64,000 nt of DNA from Phycisphaeraceae bacterium (GCA_028277745.1 JANQFR010000009.1:22559-86558), one strand, 5' to 3'. Positions 1-8,840 are shown, counted from the first letter of the stretch. Numbers and translations are program-made. Notes: a model not told the origin generated them from the sequence alone.

Positions 1-146
1 TCAACAACAAGATCCGGCAGAAGGGCGGGCAGCTGAGGCTGGCCAACATCGACAAGCAGATCTACGAGGTCTTTGTCATCACCAAGCTCAACAAGCTCTT
101 CCAGATCCACGCCAACAACGAAAAGGCTCTGAAAAGCTTCAAGTGA
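1..146 (+). CDS. STAS-domain anti-sigma factor antagonist (3' end only)
   Basis: Partial gene cut by the window edge; the frame runs from base 3 to the TGA at 144-146. The visible 47 residues include RLANIDKQIYEVFVITKLNK, which matches the last strand and helix of SpoIIAA/RsbV-type STAS domains, where an L-x-N-(x)n-V-x-x-V-x-x-x-T-x-L pattern is usual. In this family a serine further upstream is phosphorylated by an RsbW/SpoIIAB kinase; that part is outside the window. It lies 48 bp before an RsbW-like gene in the same direction, so the two probably form a partner-switching pair. The N-terminus and phosphorylation site cannot be checked. Confidence 0.75.
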   Translation, partial: NNKIRQKGGQLRLANIDKQIYEVFVITKLNKLFQIHANNEKALKSFK

Positions 147-194
147 CCTTCAGATGCTGGACACAGAGGGGAAAGGCGGGGATCAGGAACGGCC

Positions 195-626
195 ATGGGC
201 GACGAAGTGACCAGGACATTGGTGATCCCCAGCGAGATCGATCAAGTCGGTGAGGTCGCTACCGCTATCCTGAAAGACATCCAGTCGTTTGAGACGTTCC
301 GCGAGGAGGCCGTGTTCGGCATCCGGCTGTCCCTGGACGAAGCGGTCACCAACGCCATCCGTCACGGCAACCAGCGCGACCCGAGCAAACACGTGACCGT
401 CGAGTACCGGATCACCGCGGAGGTCTGCCGCGTGACCATCTGCGACGAAGGGTCGGGGTTTCACCCCGAGGACGTGCCCGACCCCACGCTGGCGGAGAAC
501 CTCTGCCGCCCTCACGGCCGGGGCGTCATGCTGATGAAGGCGTATATGACCGAGGTCTCCTTCAACAAGGAAGGCAACTGCGTCACCCTCGTCAAACGGG
601 CCGACTGCCCGTTGCCCAACGATTGA
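195..626 (+). CDS. RsbW-like anti-sigma factor / serine kinase (HATPase_c_2)
   Basis: A 143-residue cytoplasmic ATP-binding protein of the GHKL fold, normal length for RsbW/SpoIIAB proteins. The N box is LDEAVTNAIRHGN (residues about 52-64), with the Glu and Asn that hold Mg-ATP; the G1 box CDEGSGF is at about 90-96 and the G2-like PHGRGVMLMKAYMT follows. Family members bind a sigma factor and phosphorylate a STAS antagonist. A STAS gene ends 48 bp upstream, and a SpoIIE-type phosphatase lies at the other end of this window. ATG at 195 follows an AGGA-like site. The sigma factor or other target is not visible here. Confidence 0.88.
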   Translation: MGDEVTRTLVIPSEIDQVGEVATAILKDIQSFETFREEAVFGIRLSLDEAVTNAIRHGNQRDPSKHVTVEYRITAEVCRVTICDEGSGFHPEDVPDPTLAENLCRPHGRGVMLMKAYMTEVSFNKEGNCVTLVKRADCPLPND

Positions 627-687
627 CCGCGCCGGAGCTTAGTACGAGTCCATTTGATCTGTATCGCCGTCCGCTGATGAAGCGCTG

Positions 688-737
688 AGCCGGGCCGCTA
701 CGCGGCCCCGGACCAGGCGGGCGTATCCCGCCGGCTA
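688..737 (+). repeat. Family A compound-hairpin repeat, copy 1 (forward)
   Basis: A 50-bp element beginning AGCCGGGCCGCTACGCGGCC and ending CCGCCGGCTA. It holds two small hairpins (GCCGC-TAC-GCGGC and a CGGGCGTA..CCCG arm) between TAGCCGG/CCGGCTA ends. It lies between the RsbW-like gene and pgsA. Six further copies are listed below. This copy has GTATCCC where others have GTAGCCC. Confidence 0.85.
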
Positions 738-849
738 AGACGGCAACACGATTGACTGAAAGTGGATCGGCTCTAAGCAGGCGATACGCATTGGTTGTAA
801 GCGGGATTCGTATGACGGGGGCGGCGCGTCGGGCTATGATGGCCGGCGG

Positions 850-1485
850 ATGTCCTACCGCCAAGTGCCGAACCTGCTCACCCTGGCCCGGCTTGTGTTC
901 GCCGCCCTGTTCTTCCTGGCCCTCAACCAGTACCGCTACGCCCTGGGCGGGCCCAACGGCTGGCTGTTGGCGGCGCTGGTGCTCTTTATCCTCGCCGCCG
1001 TTACCGACGCGCTCGACGGCCACCTCGCGCGCAAATGGAAGGTCGAGTCCACCTTCGGCCGGATCATGGATCCGTTCTGCGACAAGGTCCTGATCCTGGG
1101 CGCGTTCATCTACCTCGCCGGGCCGCGCTTCGTCATCCCCGAGATCGCGGCCGACGGAGGGTTTTTCAACATGGTCAGCGGCGTCTACCCCTGGATGGTC
1201 GCCGTCATCCTCGCCCGTGAGCTGCTGGTCACCGGCATCCGGGGCGAACTCGAAGGGGCGGGCGTGAAATTCGGCGCCAACTGGTTCGGCAAACTCAAGA
1301 TGATCCTCCAGTCCATCGTCATCCCGATCATCCTGCTGATCGTCTGGTACGACCCACGCCTCAGCGGGCACGGCTGGAGCGGCTGGGTCCGCGACATCCT
1401 CGTCTACGCCACCGTCCTCGCCACCGTCCTCAGCGGCATCCCCTACATCACGCGCGCCGCCGCGGTCATGAAACGCCCCGCCTGA
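850..1485 (+). CDS. pgsA: CDP-diacylglycerol--glycerol-3-phosphate 3-phosphatidyltransferase
   Basis: Integral membrane enzyme of 211 residues that makes phosphatidylglycerophosphate from CDP-diacylglycerol and glycerol 3-phosphate, the committed step to phosphatidylglycerol and cardiolipin. The CDP-alcohol phosphotransferase signature is complete: DALDGHLARKWKVESTFG and then RIMDPFCDKV (residues about 53-81), giving the D-G-x2-A-R-x8-G-x3-D-x3-D metal-binding motif. Hydrophobic segments occur near residues 10-30, 35-50, 115-135, 155-175 and 185-205. Length is a little above the usual 180-200. ATG at 850 was chosen because the family N-terminus (LPNLLTLxR-like, here VPNLLTLARL) follows at once. 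rhaB follows after 38 bp. Confidence 0.92.
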   Translation: MSYRQVPNLLTLARLVFAALFFLALNQYRYALGGPNGWLLAALVLFILAAVTDALDGHLARKWKVESTFGRIMDPFCDKVLILGAFIYLAGPRFVIPEIAADGGFFNMVSGVYPWMVAVILARELLVTGIRGELEGAGVKFGANWFGKLKMILQSIVIPIILLIVWYDPRLSGHGWSGWVRDILVYATVLATVLSGIPYITRAAAVMKRPA

Positions 1486-1523
1486 GCCGGTACACTTGCC
1501 CGCCCACCCTCTGGAACCGTCCG

Positions 1524-3017
1524 ATGCCCACCCCCGGTTTTGTCGCTTTCGACCTCGGCGCCGAGTCCGGCCGCACCATGCTGGCCGACCTCCAGCACGA
1601 CAAGCTCTTCCTCCACGAGATCAACCGCTTCCCCAACCTCCCCCAGACCCTCCCCTCCGGCCACCACTGGAACCTGCTCGAACTCTGGCGGCATATGGTC
1701 GAGGGCCTGCGCCTGGCGGGCGAACACGCCCGCGCCCAGGACGTCCAACTCGTCAGCCTGGGCGTCGACACCTGGGGCGTCGACTGCGGCCTGATCGGCC
1801 AGTCCGGCCAGCTCCTGGGCCTGCCCTTCGCCTACCGCGACCCGCGCCACGCGCCCGCCATGCAACGCGCGATCGACCAGCTGGGCGAAAAGGCCATCTA
1901 TGACGCCACCGGCATCCAGTTCATGCCGTTCAACACCCTCTTCCAGCTCGTCGCCCAGCAGCACACCGAGCCCGCCACCCTTGAGCACGCCCGGCACATG
2001 CTCAACATGCCCGACCTGCTGCACTATTTCTTCAGCGGCGTCGCGAAAAACGAGGCCACCATCGCCTCGACCACCCAGATGATCGACCCCCGCACCGGCG
2101 TGTGGAGCCACGACCTGCTCGGCCGGCTCGGGCTCAACGGCCACTTCCTCGCCGACACCGTCCCCGCCGGCTCGGTCCTGGGCAGGCTGCGGGATGAGAT
2201 CGCCCGGGAGGCGAAGATCGAGCCGATCGACGTGATCACCCCCGGCTCCCACGACACTGCCTCCGCCGTCGCGGCGGCGCCGGTGTTGGAAGACCAGCCC
2301 CATTGGGCCTACCTCAGCAGCGGCACCTGGTCGCTCATGGGCGCCGAGCTCGATGCCCCGATCGTCACCGACGCCGCCCGCGAGGCGGGGTTCACCAACG
2401 AGCGCGGCGTGGCCGATAAGATCCGGTTCCTTAAAAACATCTCCGGCCTCTGGCTGGTCCAGGAAGTCCGCCGCGACTACGAACGCCGGGGCCGGACGCT
2501 CGACTACGCGACGCTCACCGAGCTCGCCGAGCAGGCCGAGCCTTTCCGCACGCTCCTCGATCCCGACCATGCCCCCTTCGCGGCGCCGGGCGACATGCTC
2601 GCCAAGGTCGACGCCTTCGCCGACCAGACCGGCCAGCCCCGCCCCGCCGAACCCGGGCAGTACGTCCGCGCCGCCCTCGAGTCGCTCGCATTGACCTACG
2701 GCCAGGTCCTCCGCGACCTCGAATCCCTGATCGGCCGGCCGGTCGAGGTCCTCCACATCGTCGGGGGCGGCGGCCGCAACGCCCTGCTCAACCAGATGAC
2801 CGCCGACGCCACCGGCAAACGCGTGGTCGTCGGGCCTTACGAAGCCACCGCCATCGGCAACGCGCTGACCCAGGCCATCGGCGCCGGCCACGTCCGCGAC
2901 CTGCCCCACCTCCGCGCGATCGTACGCCGCTCGTTCGAGTTGAACGAATACGACGCCCGGGAGCCCGACGCGTTCGCCGCACAGGCCGAACGCTTTACCC
3001 AGATTCGCGGATCGTGA
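1524..3017 (+). CDS. rhaB: Rhamnulokinase-type FGGY carbohydrate kinase
   Basis: A 497-residue FGGY-family sugar kinase, of the normal 480-500 length. The N-terminal phosphate-binding loop is AFDLGAESGRTMLA (residues about 8-21). The early RFPN and the LGVDTWGVD segment (about 75-84, with the sugar-contacting and catalytic Asp) are characteristic of rhamnulokinases. The second phosphate motif SSGTWSLMG is at about 267-275 and the adenosine-binding HIVGGGGRNALLNQMTAD at about 412-429. The expected reaction is ATP-dependent phosphorylation of L-rhamnulose at C1 in the cytoplasm. No rhamnose isomerase, aldolase or transporter gene is beside it, so specificity rests on sequence alone. Confidence 0.85.
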   Translation: MPTPGFVAFDLGAESGRTMLADLQHDKLFLHEINRFPNLPQTLPSGHHWNLLELWRHMVEGLRLAGEHARAQDVQLVSLGVDTWGVDCGLIGQSGQLLGLPFAYRDPRHAPAMQRAIDQLGEKAIYDATGIQFMPFNTLFQLVAQQHTEPATLEHARHMLNMPDLLHYFFSGVAKNEATIASTTQMIDPRTGVWSHDLLGRLGLNGHFLADTVPAGSVLGRLRDEIAREAKIEPIDVITPGSHDTASAVAAAPVLEDQPHWAYLSSGTWSLMGAELDAPIVTDAAREAGFTNERGVADKIRFLKNISGLWLVQEVRRDYERRGRTLDYATLTELAEQAEPFRTLLDPDHAPFAAPGDMLAKVDAFADQTGQPRPAEPGQYVRAALESLALTYGQVLRDLESLIGRPVEVLHIVGGGGRNALLNQMTADATGKRVVVGPYEATAIGNALTQAIGAGHVRDLPHLRAIVRRSFELNEYDAREPDAFAAQAERFTQIRGS

Positions 3018-3147
3018 GCATCGGCTTCGGCGCGCCGGGCTTCCGCCGAGGTCATAAATATTTTCGCTAATTCAGCTTCGCTTTTCATGCGATGGCGAAC
3101 CTCGACCGATGAGGAAAAGTAAGAGCGTTGTTTGTCGGAGTTGCGCC

Positions 3148-3438
3148 ATGACCGAGTCGCATGCGATTGTGAACCTCGCCCGTCAACGCCTCGACCATGG
3201 CTGCAGCCGACACCTCTCCGCTCAAGACGCCTGGAACCACCTGGTCCTGCCGCTGCGCCTCGAAGACGGTTGCCTGATCTGCGCGACCACCCACGGCGCC
3301 CTGGGCGACGCCGACGCCCTGCTGCGCGGCAAGCTCAAGACCCCATTCCGCTTTGTGCTGGCCGAGTTGCGGCCGCTCGAAGAGTTCATCGCCGATATCT
3401 ACGACTTCGAGGGTATCGACGTGGACGAAGCGGCCTGA
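3148..3438 (+). CDS. Small MshEN/GspE-N-like protein, unknown role
   Basis: A 96-residue soluble protein. I prefer ATG 3148, which follows GGAGTTGCGCC, over the in-frame ATG at 3109, whose extension looks non-coding. The pattern ARQRLDHGCSRHLSAQDAW, then VLPLRLEDGCLICATT, then RFVLAELRPLEEFIADIYDF resembles the short beta-alpha module at the N-terminus of type II secretion and type IV pilus ATPases (GspE-N/MshEN), including a VLPL-x-x-x-x-G strand and a final L-x-x-x-I-x-x-x-Y helix. Some such modules bind cyclic-di-GMP, but I cannot show that here. It stands alone, with no ATPase domain. The function call is an inference. Confidence 0.55.
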   Translation: MTESHAIVNLARQRLDHGCSRHLSAQDAWNHLVLPLRLEDGCLICATTHGALGDADALLRGKLKTPFRFVLAELRPLEEFIADIYDFEGIDVDEAA

Positions 3439-3450
3439 ATCGAGCTCAGG

Positions 3451-3482
3451 CGGCAGCCCGGCCCTGCGGGCCGGCGTTAAAC
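3451..3482 (+). repeat. Family C repeat, copy 1
   Basis: A 32-bp element containing the inverted repeat GCCCGGCCCTGCGGGCCGG(C), in the 48-bp gap between the MshEN-like gene and the end of cysS. A nearly identical copy lies on the opposite strand at 33374-33405. As both flanking genes converge here, the hairpin could also act as a bidirectional terminator, although there is no clear U-run. Confidence 0.7.
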
Positions 3483-3486
3483 GAGG

Positions 3487-4983
3487 CTATGCGAGCCGTT
3501 TGCTGGCGACGGTCCCCGCCGGGGTTGTTTTGACGTCGTACCCGGCGGCGATCAGCTCGTCGCGGATCGCGTCGGCGGCGGCGTAGTCCTTCGCCGCCCG
3601 CGCCGCGTCGAGCGCCTTGCAGCGCTCCTCGATCGACGCATCCTCCGCCGCCGCGCCCGCCGGCAGGACGCCCAGGACCCGGTCAAAGGCCGCCAGCACC
3701 CCGCGCGACACGGCGGGGTCCGGGTGCTTGCCGTTAAGGAACTCGAACACCACGCCCAACGCGCCGGCCATGTTCAGGTCGTCCGCCAAGGCGTCGATGA
3801 ACCGCGCCGCCGCGGGGTGATCGGGGCCCGCGGTTTCGTACGGGGCGCCGGCGAGCCGCTCGTCGAGGGCGGCGGCGAACTCGCGTAGCCGCCGCACGTT
3901 CGCGGCCGAGTCTTCCAGGCCCTGTTTCGTGAAGTTCAGGGATGAGCGGTACTTGGCCTTGGTCATCTCGTACCGCAGCACCGCCGGGTCGACCGGCCGG
4001 CCGGTCACCCGGCCCTCCAGCACGTCGCGCACGGTGTAGAAGTTGCCCTTGCTCTTGGACATCTTCTCACCCTCGACCAGCAGGTGACGGCTGTGCATCC
4101 AGAACCGGGCGAACGCCGGCTGGCCGGTGGCGCCGCGGGACTGGGCGATCTCGCACTCGTGGTGGGGGAAGATGTTGTCCTCACCGCCGGTGTGGATGTC
4201 GATCACGTCCCGGCCGAGCACCGCCCGGGCCATGGCGGAGCACTCGATGTGCCAGCCGGGGTATCCCGCACCCCAGGGGCTGTCCCACTTCATCAGGTGG
4301 GTCGGGTCGGGCTTCCAGAGCAGGAAATCGGCGGGGTGGCGTTTGTGGGCCTGGTGCTGGTCGTCCACGCGTCCGCCCGCGCCGCCGCGGAGCTGGTCGA
4401 GCGTGTTGCCGCTGAGCCGGCCGTACTCGGGGAACGACTCGACGCGGAAGTACACCGCCCCGTCGTCGGCGACGTAGGCGTGGTCCGAGGCGATGAGTTT
4501 CTGCACCATCGCCTTCATATGTTCGATGTGGGCCGTCGCCCGCGGCAAATGGGACGGGTCATCGTCGACCACCTTCATCCCGAGCCGGCGAGCGTCCTCG
4601 ATGAACGCCTGGGCGTAGAAGTCGGCGATCTGGTAGGGGTCGGTCGGGTCGTCGATCGCATCGAAGTGGGCGTCGCCGGCCTTCTTGGCGTCGAGGATGC
4701 GTTGGCGGGCGACGTCCATCTTCTCCTCGCCCCCGCCGTCGGCGAGGTGGTCTTCGGTCATGTGGCCGACGTCGGTCAGGTTCAGCACCTGCTGGACGTC
4801 GTGCCCGGCCAGTTCCAGGAACCGCCGCAGGACGTCGGCGAAGAGGAAGGTCTTGAAGTTGCCGATGTGGGCGAAGTCGTACACCGTCGGGCCGCAGTTG
4901 TACATGAACACCCGGCCGGGCTCGATCGGCTCGAACGGTTCGACGCGGTGGGTCAGCGTGTTATAGAAGCGGATGTCGGGCAT
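3487..4983 (-). CDS. cysS: Cysteine--tRNA ligase
   Basis: Class I aminoacyl-tRNA synthetase of 498 residues (family usually 460-500) that charges tRNA-Cys in the cytoplasm. The zinc-ligand/active-site start [18 protein letters not shown] (residues about 29-46) carries the HIGH-like HIGN. Further zinc ligands lie in WHIECSAMA and in [14 protein letters not shown] is intact as [10 protein letters not shown]. The C-terminal DALR-like region has the usual [25 protein letters not shown] pattern. An insert of about 12 residues in [20 protein letters not shown] also occurs in other bacterial CysRS. It is the last gene of a minus-strand run ybeY - CNNM gene - cysS, with 27 bp to the gene before it. 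Confidence 0.96.
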   Translation of the reverse strand: MPDIRFYNTLTHRVEPFEPIEPGRVFMYNCGPTVYDFAHIGNFKTFLFADVLRRFLELAGHDVQQVLNLTDVGHMTEDHLADGGGEEKMDVARQRILDAKKAGDAHFDAIDDPTDPYQIADFYAQAFIEDARRLGMKVVDDDPSHLPRATAHIEHMKAMVQKLIASDHAYVADDGAVYFRVESFPEYGRLSGNTLDQLRGGAGGRVDDQHQAHKRHPADFLLWKPDPTHLMKWDSPWGAGYPGWHIECSAMARAVLGRDVIDIHTGGEDNIFPHHECEIAQSRGATGQPAFARFWMHSRHLLVEGEKMSKSKGNFYTVRDVLEGRVTGRPVDPAVLRYEMTKAKYRSSLNFTKQGLEDSAANVRRLREFAAALDERLAGAPYETAGPDHPAAARFIDALADDLNMAGALGVVFEFLNGKHPDPAVSRGVLAAFDRVLGVLPAGAAAEDASIEERCKALDAARAAKDYAAADAIRDELIAAGYDVKTTPAGTVASKRLA

Positions 4984-5010
4984 GGGACGCGGATTATAGG
5001 GCCCGACGCG

Positions 5011-6294
5011 TCAGCCGCCGTTGGCGTGCGGCGCCCCGGCTTCCTGGAGCTTCTCGATCTTCACCTTGTTCACCCGCGTGCGCTCGGCGTCGGTGACGGT
5101 GAAGCGCCGCCCTTCGTACTCGAACGACTCGCCGACGTCGGGGATGTGGCCGAGGGTGGCGAACACGAAGCCGCCCAGCGTGTCGTAGTCGCCGTCCTCG
5201 GGGAAGGCGATGTCCAGCTCGTCCTCGAGGTCGTCGATGTCCATGCGGGCCTCGACCTCGAAGGTGTGCTCATCGATCTGGACCAGCGGTTCGGGCTCGT
5301 CTTCCTCTTCGTATTCGTCCTGGATCTCGCCGACGATCTCTTCGAGGATGTCCTCGATGGTGACCAGGCCGGCGGTGCCCCCGTATTCGTCGAGCACGAT
5401 GGCGAGGTGGACCTTGCGCTGCTTGAACTCGCGCAGCAGGTCCGACACCGGCTTGGACTCGGGCACGAGGAACGCCTCGCGGGCCACGTCGCGGAGCCGA
5501 AACTCCGCGCCGTCGCCGAGGAACTTGAGCAGGTCCTTGGCGTAGAGGATGCCGACGATGTGGTCCAGCGACTCCTCGTACACCGGGACGCGGGAGTGGC
5601 CGTCCTCGAGCACCGTCCGCTTCACCTCGTCCAGCGCAGCGTCCACCTCGATGCCGTGGACCTCGGTCCGCGGGGTCATGATCTCCCCGGCCGACGTGCC
5701 GGGCAGCGAGAAGACCGCTTCGAGCATATCCTTCTGCTCGTCGTCGATCTGGTCGGCCGACTCGTGGTCCTCCACGGCGGCGAGCACGTCGTCGGAGATG
5801 TCCGCGTCGTCGGCGTGCAGGTCGACGCCCGAGATCCGGCGGATCATCGGGTCGAACACGTGCAGCACCCACACCACGGGCGAGAACACGGTCAGCAGCG
5901 CCGTGAGGATCGGCAGCGACCAGGCCAGCAGGCGCTCCTGCCGGTACCGGGCCCAGCTGATGGGGATCGCCACGTGGAAGACCGTGATCAGCCCCGCCGC
6001 GACGACGAACGTCGTCGAGTAAAACACCCACACCCTCACCGGCGCCAGCCAGTCCTGTACGAGCTCGATCGTCGCGATGATCACCACCACGCCGCACGCC
6101 ACCCGCAGCACGCCGGTGAGCAATTGCAGCGCCGGCAGCCGCCGATCCAGCGCTTCGAGCCGGTGCGCCCGGCCCGAGGCTTCCATCAGGTCGGCCAGCC
6201 GCTTGCGGGAGAATGTCTTGAGCGCGGCGTGGCAGGCGGCGAAGAAACAGCCCAACACCAACGGTACGAGCGCGATCCAGATCGCGGGGTTCAC
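5011..6294 (-). CDS. CNNM/DUF21-CBS membrane protein (HlyC/CorC family)
   Basis: A 427-residue protein with the standard three-part layout: an N-terminal CNNM (DUF21) membrane domain with about four helices (residues about 5-25, 60-80, 92-112, 125-145), a pair of CBS domains (about 200-330, with GEIMTPRTEVHGIEVDAALDE and VLDEYGGTAGLVTIEDILEEI), and a C-terminal CorC/HlyC transporter-associated domain (about 345-425). Relatives are linked to Mg/Co homeostasis; some were labelled hemolysins without good evidence. It follows ybeY by 95 bp, and pairing of ybeY with a corC-like gene is common in bacteria. Substrate not proven. Confidence 0.9.
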   Translation of the reverse strand: MNPAIWIALVPLVLGCFFAACHAALKTFSRKRLADLMEASGRAHRLEALDRRLPALQLLTGVLRVACGVVVIIATIELVQDWLAPVRVWVFYSTTFVVAAGLITVFHVAIPISWARYRQERLLAWSLPILTALLTVFSPVVWVLHVFDPMIRRISGVDLHADDADISDDVLAAVEDHESADQIDDEQKDMLEAVFSLPGTSAGEIMTPRTEVHGIEVDAALDEVKRTVLEDGHSRVPVYEESLDHIVGILYAKDLLKFLGDGAEFRLRDVAREAFLVPESKPVSDLLREFKQRKVHLAIVLDEYGGTAGLVTIEDILEEIVGEIQDEYEEEDEPEPLVQIDEHTFEVEARMDIDDLEDELDIAFPEDGDYDTLGGFVFATLGHIPDVGESFEYEGRRFTVTDAERTRVNKVKIEKLQEAGAPHANGG

Positions 6295-6389
6295 TTTCGG
6301 ACTTCCGTCCCCCAGTCATTCAGCCAATCATGGCCGTTCCAGAAAGCGCGTCGGCGCCGTGGGGGCGACGCCGTCGCGGCAAAGGTCCA

Positions 6390-6947
6390 TCAACGCTTAT
6401 CGTCACGCTTCCAGAAGCGCGGCCCCACCCCCAAACGGGTGAGCAGTTCGTCCTCGCGGCGGTGCATCCGCTCGAAGGCGTCCGCTTCGTGGTCATCCTC
6501 TCCCAACAGGTGCATGAGCCCGTGCACCGCGTACAGCAGCACCTCGTCGCGCACATCGTGCTCGCGGCGGGCCGCTTGGCGCGCCGCCTCGTCCACGCAG
6601 ACGGCGATGTCGCCGTCGAGCCCATCGGCGGGGCCGTCGCTGAGGTCAAAGGTCAACACGTCGGTCGTCCCCGGCTCACCGCGGTAGGTCTCGTGCAACA
6701 CGGTCATCGCCGCGTCGTCGACGAGGCTCACCCCCAGCCGACCGGCGCCCGCCCCCGCCAACGCCGCCGCCCGCTCCAGCAGCGGCCCGAGCCAGCCGTG
6801 CAGCGGCGGGTCGGTGTCCTCGACGTTCAACTCGACATCCACCTCACAGCCCGATCCGGGGCGCGGACTGGCAGGCTCCTCACCCTCGCCGGGCGCAGCG
6901 GGGGCGTCGGCGGCGAGGGAGGCGTTGGCTGTGAGAGGGTCGGACAC
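6390..6947 (-). CDS. ybeY: Endoribonuclease YbeY (rRNA maturation factor)
   Basis: A 185-residue metal-dependent RNase involved in 16S rRNA 3' maturation and ribosome quality control. The zinc site is in VHGLMHLLGEDDHEADAF (residues about 139-156): H-x3-H followed by a third His one residue later than in the HGxLHLxGYDH form, because the loop reads GEDDH. Upstream are the typical segments SLVDDAAMTVLHETYRG and TDVLTFDLSD. The first 30 or so residues are Ala/Pro/Glu-rich and probably disordered, making this longer than the usual 150. First gene of the ybeY - CNNM - cysS run. Confidence 0.92.
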   Translation of the reverse strand: MSDPLTANASLAADAPAAPGEGEEPASPRPGSGCEVDVELNVEDTDPPLHGWLGPLLERAAALAGAGAGRLGVSLVDDAAMTVLHETYRGEPGTTDVLTFDLSDGPADGLDGDIAVCVDEAARQAARREHDVRDEVLLYAVHGLMHLLGEDDHEADAFERMHRREDELLTRLGVGPRFWKRDDKR

Positions 6948-7039
6948 GGCTAAAATCAGAAAATCGCTCAGCAGGTGATCAACCCCAGAGTTTACCCCAA
7001 ACCCGGCCCGATCTCCAAGGCCCCATTTACGGTAAATGT

Positions 7040-8005
7040 TTAGCGGCCGCCCCCCGCCTGCTCGTCGAAGAAATCGACCGCCGCCTCGGTGACGGCCGGG
7101 CCGTGGGTGGAGCCGAGGATCGTCAGGTGGGCCGCGTCGGGCACGAGCAGCAGGACCGAGCCCGCCGGGGCCTCGGCGTGGAGGCGGCGGGCATGGTCGG
7201 GCGGGATGTGCCGGTCGGCCAGCCCATGGACCAGCAGCACGGGCGCCCGCGTCCGGGCGATCGCGGCGAGGTTGTCCGCCTCGTCCGGGTCGAAGCCGGC
7301 GATCCGCCCCGCTTCGTCCACCGCCGACTGGATGTCCCGATCGCTCACCCAGCCGCCCACCACCGGCACGTACTTACGGGTGTAGATCGGCACGATGTCG
7401 CGCAGCCGGGTGAACGTGGCGACCGTCGCCACGGCCTCGACCCGGGGATCGATCGCGGCGGTCTGCAACGCAACCGCCCCGCCGTACGACGGGCCGAACA
7501 GGAACGCCCGCCCGGCGGATCGGCCCCGCCGCTCCAGTTCATCCAGCACCCGCACCAGGTCGTGCCGGTCATGCACCCCGTAGCTGGCGTATCGACCCGA
7601 CGATCGGCCGTGCCCACGCAGGTCCACCAGCACCGCGCGGTAACCCCGCGCCGCCAGATACCGGCCCAGGCCCACCATCGATCGCTTCCGATCCTGGATC
7701 CCGTGCAGCACCACCACGTCCGCGGCGGCTTCGCCCTCCGGCTCGATCACCCACACGCTCAACGACGCCTCCGGCGGGCCGGACGCGACCCGCCACGCGT
7801 CGGTGATCCCCAACTCCCGCAGCCGGTCCAGCGGCGGATCGTCCGCCGGGTCGATCACCCGATCGGCGTTGGGCACGTGCAACATCGCCTGCGGCAACAT
7901 CTGACGCACACACCCGATCAGGACCAACGGGGCCGCCGCGCAGACGATCAGCGCCCCTACGAACCACCATCGACGCCGAACGCGGATACGCCGCATGGCC
8001 CGCAT
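7040..8005 (-). CDS. Alpha/beta-hydrolase, probably a membrane-anchored lipoprotein
   Basis: 321 residues from ATG 8005; the reading frame is open further upstream, but that part overlaps a family B repeat and the neighbouring gene, so I reject it. The N-terminus is Arg-rich, then a hydrophobic helix ends in VLIGC, a plausible lipobox (or a plain anchor). The hydrolase core shows VVVLHGIQDRKRSM, the nucleophile elbow FGPSYGGAVA (G-x-S-x-G), HGLADRHIP for the acid region and DAAHLTILG for the catalytic His. This resembles the acylaminoacyl-peptidase/BAAT-like branch of secreted hydrolases. The substrate cannot be read from sequence. Confidence 0.8.
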   Translation of the reverse strand: MRAMRRIRVRRRWWFVGALIVCAAAPLVLIGCVRQMLPQAMLHVPNADRVIDPADDPPLDRLRELGITDAWRVASGPPEASLSVWVIEPEGEAAADVVVLHGIQDRKRSMVGLGRYLAARGYRAVLVDLRGHGRSSGRYASYGVHDRHDLVRVLDELERRGRSAGRAFLFGPSYGGAVALQTAAIDPRVEAVATVATFTRLRDIVPIYTRKYVPVVGGWVSDRDIQSAVDEAGRIAGFDPDEADNLAAIARTRAPVLLVHGLADRHIPPDHARRLHAEAPAGSVLLLVPDAAHLTILGSTHGPAVTEAAVDFFDEQAGGGR

Positions 8006-8044
8006 GGTATCACGGGCCTCCCCGGCGCCCTTTGGCTTACAATC

Positions 8045-8086
8045 AAGCCGGTTCTGAGGACGCCGCCAGGCGTCCGAAGATCCGGA
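8045..8086 (+). repeat. Family B repeat, single arm (variant)
   Basis: Runs AAGCCGGTTCTGAGGACGCC to TCCGAAGATCCGGAT. The outer AAGCCGGT..CTGAG and GA(A)G(A/G)TCCGGAT blocks match the other family B copies; the centre GGACGCCGCCAGGCGTCC is itself a small inverted repeat. It lies in the divergent gap between the hydrolase and the methyltransferase, so it sits in the promoter area of both. Confidence 0.75.
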
Positions 8087-8127
8087 TACCCCAGTTTTGA
8101 ACACCAGTCCCAAGGACGGATCTTGCC

Positions 8128-8799
8128 ATGCGATCACTCAGGCGGGTGGACCCCCGACGCGGCTACGACCGCTGGGCCGACAGCTACGACGCGACCGCGA
8201 ACCCGGTGGTGGCGATGGACAACCGGCACACGCTGGCGGCCCTGCAGCCAGCGCGGGGTGAAACGATCCTCGACGCCGGCTGCGGCACCGGCCGCCACCT
8301 GACCGCGATGGCCGCCGCCGGCTGCCGGCCGGTCGGGCTCGACTTCTCGTTCAACATGCTCCGGCGGGCCCGACGCAAGAACCCGCGCCTGCGCGTCGCC
8401 CAGGCCGACCTGGGCGAACGCCTGCCGCTGCGCCCCGGGAGGTTCGACGCCGCCGTGTGCGCGCTGGTGGGCGAGCACCTGCGCGACCTGGGCCACCTCT
8501 TCCGTGAACTCTGGAAAGCCTTGCGGCCCGGCGGTCGGCTGGTCTTTTCCGTGTTCCACCCGGAGATGGCGGCGGCGGGCTCCGAGGCCAACTTTGAGCA
8601 GCGCGGCGTCGAGTACCGCCTCGGCGCCGAACGCCATCGGGTCGGGGATTATCTCACCGCCGCCGACGACGCGGGCTTCGATCGCCTGCAACGCCTCGAG
8701 GCGGCGGGCGATCAGACCCTGGCCGACCAAGTCCCCTCGGCTCAGAAATACGTCGGGTTCCCGATGCTGCTGGTGATTCAGGGCCGCAAGACCGTTTGA
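8128..8799 (+). CDS. Class I SAM-dependent methyltransferase
   Basis: A 223-residue Rossmann-fold methyltransferase (Methyltransf_11 type). The SAM-binding motif I is ILDAGCGTGRHL (residues about 47-58), the acidic end of strand 2 is PVGLDFSFNMLRRA, and motif IV is FDAAVCALVGEHL (about 108-120). The post-core LRPGGRLVFSVFHPEM is typical of small-molecule methyltransferases such as UbiE relatives. AAGGACG sits just upstream of the ATG. No neighbouring pathway points to a substrate. Confidence 0.85.
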   Translation: MRSLRRVDPRRGYDRWADSYDATANPVVAMDNRHTLAALQPARGETILDAGCGTGRHLTAMAAAGCRPVGLDFSFNMLRRARRKNPRLRVAQADLGERLPLRPGRFDAAVCALVGEHLRDLGHLFRELWKALRPGGRLVFSVFHPEMAAAGSEANFEQRGVEYRLGAERHRVGDYLTAADDAGFDRLQRLEAAGDQTLADQVPSAQKYVGFPMLLVIQGRKTV

Positions 8800-8840
8800 T
8801 CTGTATCGCCTGACGCTCATGGAGGGGCGGAGGTTGGCTT

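Noticed and set aside
4084..6687. 867-codon open frame on the plus strand
   Set aside because: It is antisense to cysS, the CNNM gene and ybeY, all with intact family motifs. Its composition (Val/Gly/Asp/His/Arg-rich, no domain) is what the complement of GC-rich genes gives.
6390..6947. YbeY with a broken zinc site
   Set aside because: The third His is one residue later than in E. coli (GEDDH instead of GYDH), but the loop can accommodate it and I recall GYDDH forms elsewhere, so I do not treat it as inactive.
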